DNA from: Turritopsis dohrnii
Taxonomy: Eukaryota > Cnidaria > Hydrozoa > Anthoathecata > Oceaniidae
Reading direction: 5' to 3'
DNA: 64,000 bases
Assembly (NCBI GenBank): GCA_027922465.2
Contig: BQMF02000004.1
Coordinates: 930,001-994,000, forward strand
Translations under genes and position numbers: made by a program
Part shown: in pieces, positions 60,071 to 64,000 of the stretch
Layout: each line of letters opens with the position of its first letter
Numbering within the stretch: position 1 is the stretch's first letter
Notes under the pieces: model-generated
The model's database searches: none
Seen by the model: the letters and a program-made list of their open reading frames with translations, nothing else
What the model was told of the DNA's origin: nothing

Positions 60071-62594
60071 CTTAATGCTGCATTAACATTTGGTTTTGGC
60101 TTATTTGGTAAATTAGTTGGAAAAGTAACTTGACAATATTTCTTGTGCTGGGGATGCTTTTTGTTGATTTTGATGGTATTTATCTTCGACTTGCTGCAAT
60201 AAGAGGGTTCCACATGCGGAAAATCTTCATCTAAACGGTCAGTCTGCACATATGAAAACACATCCAGTAAGTTGTCCTTTGATATTCTGTTATGTTCATA
60301 TAACCTCTTTACAATGGTACCCATTGATTCTCTTTCATTTTCACCATAACCTTTATGTTCATAATGATATGGAACAACAAGCACCAAATGATCTGTGGAG
60401 CGAGCAATCATCTCTATAAAAAACTGCCTCCTAAAATGCTCTTTTGGATCGACGAGAACAATAACTTGTGAACACTCCATTCCTCTACATCCAGTGTAAT
60501 CAGTGATCACTGTTTTCGATTCCAGTGATTTTTCATCAAACGATCCATAATCTGATGCGCCGGGTATGTAAAGTATGCATTCTCTTCCCAAAGCACTCAA
60601 ACCTGCCATACACATCTGGGATTCACTTTCATTATTACATATGATCATTCTTTTTTCATTTCTCCTTTCACGAAAGCAGTGTCGTTGCAATGCTATGGCC
60701 AACAAGACTGATTTCTCTGCAGCAGGTAATTCATTTTTCTCTTGCTGATTTAGAAAAACCAACACCGGTTGCCGGCCACTAATATTATGTCCACACTCCA
60801 TACATTTTTTGAATATGAAATTGGTCTCAGTAACTGCGATTGTGCCACAAAACAGTCTATCATTTTCATGTGCAACTGAATCTATTTCATCAGGGTTAGC
60901 ATAATGTACTTGAAGGTTTTCTGTTACTTCTGGAAGTTGATCAGTGTTTTTAGACGGAATGTGAACAGCCATACTGGTAGGATTAAGTTTGGGATTTGTG
61001 GTTGGAGTTTCAAAATCTCTATCATCTCTATCAAAATTTTGAGGAAGCTGCCGTGGTTGCAATATTCTGTTTGGACGGGTGATAGCTTTCATCGATGTTT
61101 GCATGATGTTCCATACTTCCTTGGTGGTACGCATTGACAATGATAATGTCATGACTTTCATTCCACAGTCCTTATAACACTGGAAGGATTCATGCTCAGT
61201 TCGTTCTTCACCAATAACATTTGTTCGTCGTTTTTCCATTGAACGTAATGAAAATAAAATATGTGAACTGTCCAGTGTGTCTGCATTTCGTTTCAAGATA
61301 TCTTTGAGTGCACTTGCTTCGGTGGCATTGATAACTTCACTATCAAGTTCGTCTATGATCAAATGAAACTTCCTATTCGAGGATTTGGCCTTCTCTATCA
61401 TCGCTAGCAGCATATTAGAAACAGTGAAATGGATACTTTTTCCACCCACTTGTTCAAGTTCATTGGATAGGTGATTCACAATGTCAATGCAATTTCCAAA
61501 AATCACATTTGCTTTATCACCAACGCAGTCGCTGTTTATTTGGTGAATAAAAGCTCCCAAACTTTTCAGGAACAAGCTATCGTTGTCAAATAAGACGAAG
61601 TATATATCGACAGGTACGGTGGCATGCTTCACCAAATGTTCAAGAAGGGTTCTTGTCACTACGGACTTGCCACTACCGTACCCGCCGCCGACTATCCTCC
61701 AGGGGTAATTACTAAACACTACTTCTATCTGTTCTTTGGTTAACCACATTGATAACATTTTTTCTGCCACAGTCCTTATCGAAAACTCAAGTCCAATCTT
61801 TCTAGTAGCCAGAAAACTGAAAATGTAACTGACTGCAAGTATTACAGGTTGATTCTGGTCTGGAACGCTTAATGGTGTGTCATCTTTAATATATGCATGC
61901 AAACCTAGAAGTTTGCTGGCCAAATCTGCTTCATAAATGTCATATTTGTTTAAAATAAGAAGGTTTTCACAGTCATGATCAATATTTGGGGCAGCTACCA
62001 CATTCACATATGAGAGGTCTTTTCCAATAAACTGACTGAAAACATAAAACAACCATCGACAAAAGTTATCACCAGCCCTCAAGTCCTTCAAGGCTCCTAC
62101 TTCACTGTCAGCTTCACTGTAATGTACGATGAAGATGCATTCCTGCACATAATCAAACACTAGAAATTGTTGGTTTGCACCTCTAAGTGATGAAGAGTTG
62201 ATTCTGAGTTGACGACAAATGTTTTTTAAATCTAAATTCAACATCAAACAGTGTTCCACTAGATCATAGTCTGTTATTAAAATGGTGTTACGAAATTCAA
62301 ACTTTTCAGCAACATCATATATTTTACATTGGCGCATATATTTTGGCGGGAACCTGATATTGTCATTGAGCATGCTATCACAAAAATGAATGTTGAAGTA
62401 ATCCGAGAAAAAGTTTTTGCATCTTTCCGTATATTCCTGAAATGATAATGGTGCGGTATACAGTTTGGTGACGATATTGATTTTATCTGGAAAGTCTGTT
62501 TTTGACAAATCCAACGTCTCATAGATGTAACTAAAAGCAGTATGGGCCAAGACTCCAGGCTTTGTTTGGATGCATGTGGTATGTTCTAGTCCAT
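60071..62594 (-). CDS. Gene A', large exon: SF1-helicase-like P-loop ATPase
   Basis: A 2524-base open exon (about 841 codons) with acceptor TTTTAGTTGCAG and donor TTAAG|GTATGT, both placed as in gene A. Walker A is GGYGSGKS, Walker B is DELD, then 'LSMRTT', 'TDYTGCRGMECSQVIVLVDP' and 'IARSTDHLVLVVPY' with the presumed motif-VI Arg. Differences from A are mostly substitutions and in-frame indels, the largest in the Ser-rich linker between motifs IV and V. This suggests both copies have been kept under constraint. The 5' exon is not found and may lie beyond 62700 or outside the window. Confidence 0.8.
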
Positions 62595-64000
62595 CTGCAA
62601 CTAAAACAGCAGAAAAAAGAAAACAGACTTTTATTTCTACAAAAGCATTAGATAATATTGACGTCAGCTTAAATGTTTCTCATTTTGGGAAACTGATCTG
62701 AAGAATTCCTTTCTCGTTACTTCTTGGTACTAGTAACCCAGGTAAAAATTTAACTTCGAAAAGGATGAGTCAAATTCGCCTTTCCAGTGTCCGAACCCTT
62801 TCCTGTGTGTGAACACTGTGATGAAAATTATTACAGAATTGCGACTCGAATATCTGATAAAAAAATGTATGGGATCATTTCACGCCGATCAAGTGTTAGA
62901 GAGATATCGCCGATCAAAGATTTTGATGACCGCATAGCCACAGTACCAAATAAAATTTAGGCCCAAATGTTGTGTGACCCCATCACCCGAGTGCGGACTC
63001 CAAATAACGTCAGCTATCCCTATTGGTTCTCGAGATATTTCCCCAAAAATATCGCATTCGATTGGGGATGCAATGCAATGATCCCCCCTCAAATGCCACA
63101 TGCTTTCATACTAATCGTGAAAAAAGTGTCTCTCCTCTCCTCTACATGAAACGTGAAACGTGCAACTAAGAGGAACTTGACCGTAAATTTAGAGTAAATA
63201 TATCACTGTCTGAAATAAAAGTAGTATGTACAACACAAATTAGTTAATTAGTTTAATTACCTTTCTTGATGAGTTTGCCTGTTCACTTTTAATTAGTTTT
63301 AATTGCTTCCTATTGATATTCAATTATATGGAACTTGAAGGATTTGATTCTGACTTTCTGATCAGGAAAGAGACCAACTGTGGCATACTAGCTTTAGTTG
63401 ACAGGTCTTTCTACTTTAAATGTAGACCCTGTTAATTCTGATTATTATAAAATGGAAAAAGGTTCATATGTTAAAATTCCCAATTATCTTTTATATAATG
63501 AAAAAGGTGTCAACACCACAAAACACTTCGTATTTTAGTGTATGAGAGAGAAAAAAATAGAAATAAATTAATGTTTTCACCAGAACTTTTTGTTTGAGTA
63601 ACAGAAATGAAGTAGGTTTCCAAGGTCTAATCTAGGCTGAAAGAGCGTCTGTTGATCAGACGCTGCCCTCTATGTTTTTTTTTCTGAAAATTTACTTTAA
63701 AAACTTCAACAATCACTGTTATGGGGATGTTAGTCACACAGGTTTAACCCACTGAAATAAAGCTTAGGTTGCCCTTTTCCTAAAATAGTGCCCTTTGGAT
63801 GTTCATAATGTGCCGTTTTCCCTTCCACCGGACGGTACCCTTCCGTTCTGGATTAGACCCTGTTTTGTTAAAATAGCATGTGAAATAATGGAAACTGCTG
63901 GCGAAGAAAAATTGTTTGCTGAAAAAAATATGGACTGAATAATCTTCTGAAGGCATATTCTTTAACACTTGCATACTTTCCCAGACTGTTTTTCCGGCCA
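62595..64000. other. Region upstream of gene A'
   Basis: The first 100 bases (62600-62700) resemble 1490-1600 upstream of gene A. 'CGATTGGGGATGCAATG' at 63060 resembles the foldback element's CGATTGGGGTTGCAATG. A copy of the 49431 repeat is at 63797-63863. A small hairpin, AGCGTCTGTTGATCAGACGCT, lies near 63645. No exon was recognised. Confidence 0.4.

Noticed and set aside
62889..63101. 70-codon minus-strand frame near the right end
   Set aside because: It overlaps an open frame on the other strand, resembles part of the foldback repeat, and lacks splice or domain support.

Overview
The window is AT-rich animal nuclear DNA from an invertebrate. Genes have many short exons with GT/AG introns. 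One gene is a clear SMNDC1/SPF30 splicing-factor homologue (24863-33512, plus) and one a clear MGST1-type MAPEG enzyme (37683-46142, minus). The rest is dominated by short non-autonomous inverted-repeat elements and local duplications. Dispersed repeats of the kind 'CCTCGTxCCCAGG' and a transposon-associated relic with 'HAFTGCDY' look cnidarian-like to me, but the species cannot be named from the sequence alone.

Layout, left to right. 1-1072 is a foldback element. 1603-6833 is gene A: a large exon encoding a superfamily-1-helicase-like P-loop ATPase, an FN3-like exon, then an array of thirteen 162-bp exon+intron units. 9170-12000 (segment B) holds a two-exon ankyrin gene with a nonsense codon in exon 1. 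12487-14600 is a repeat field. 14773-18394 (minus) is an unrecognised Ser/Arg-rich, partly coiled-coil gene with micro-exons. 21230-23140 (segment C) is a duplicated block with a decayed small ORF. Then come SMNDC1, with a 27-bp minisatellite in one intron, a broken transposon-associated gene (35688-36345), and the MGST1-like gene. The last third carries inverted-repeat elements and second copies of the left-hand blocks: B' (52515-55500, inverted, ankyrin gene intact), C' (56210-58335, same orientation) and A' (59278-62594, inverted, only two mini-exons).

The most notable system is the A/A' gene pair: ATPase/helicase-like module, FN3-like module, then a Ser/Thr-rich repeat region built from tandem 29-residue exons. 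Exon and intron lengths are both multiples of three and phases are identical, so copy number, exon skipping and even intron retention all keep the frame. A has 12 full mini-exons (four of them identical at protein level), A' has two. The pair looks like a length-variable, locally duplicating family of unknown function. The three duplicated blocks also act as empty-site controls, showing where several short inverted-repeat elements inserted after duplication.
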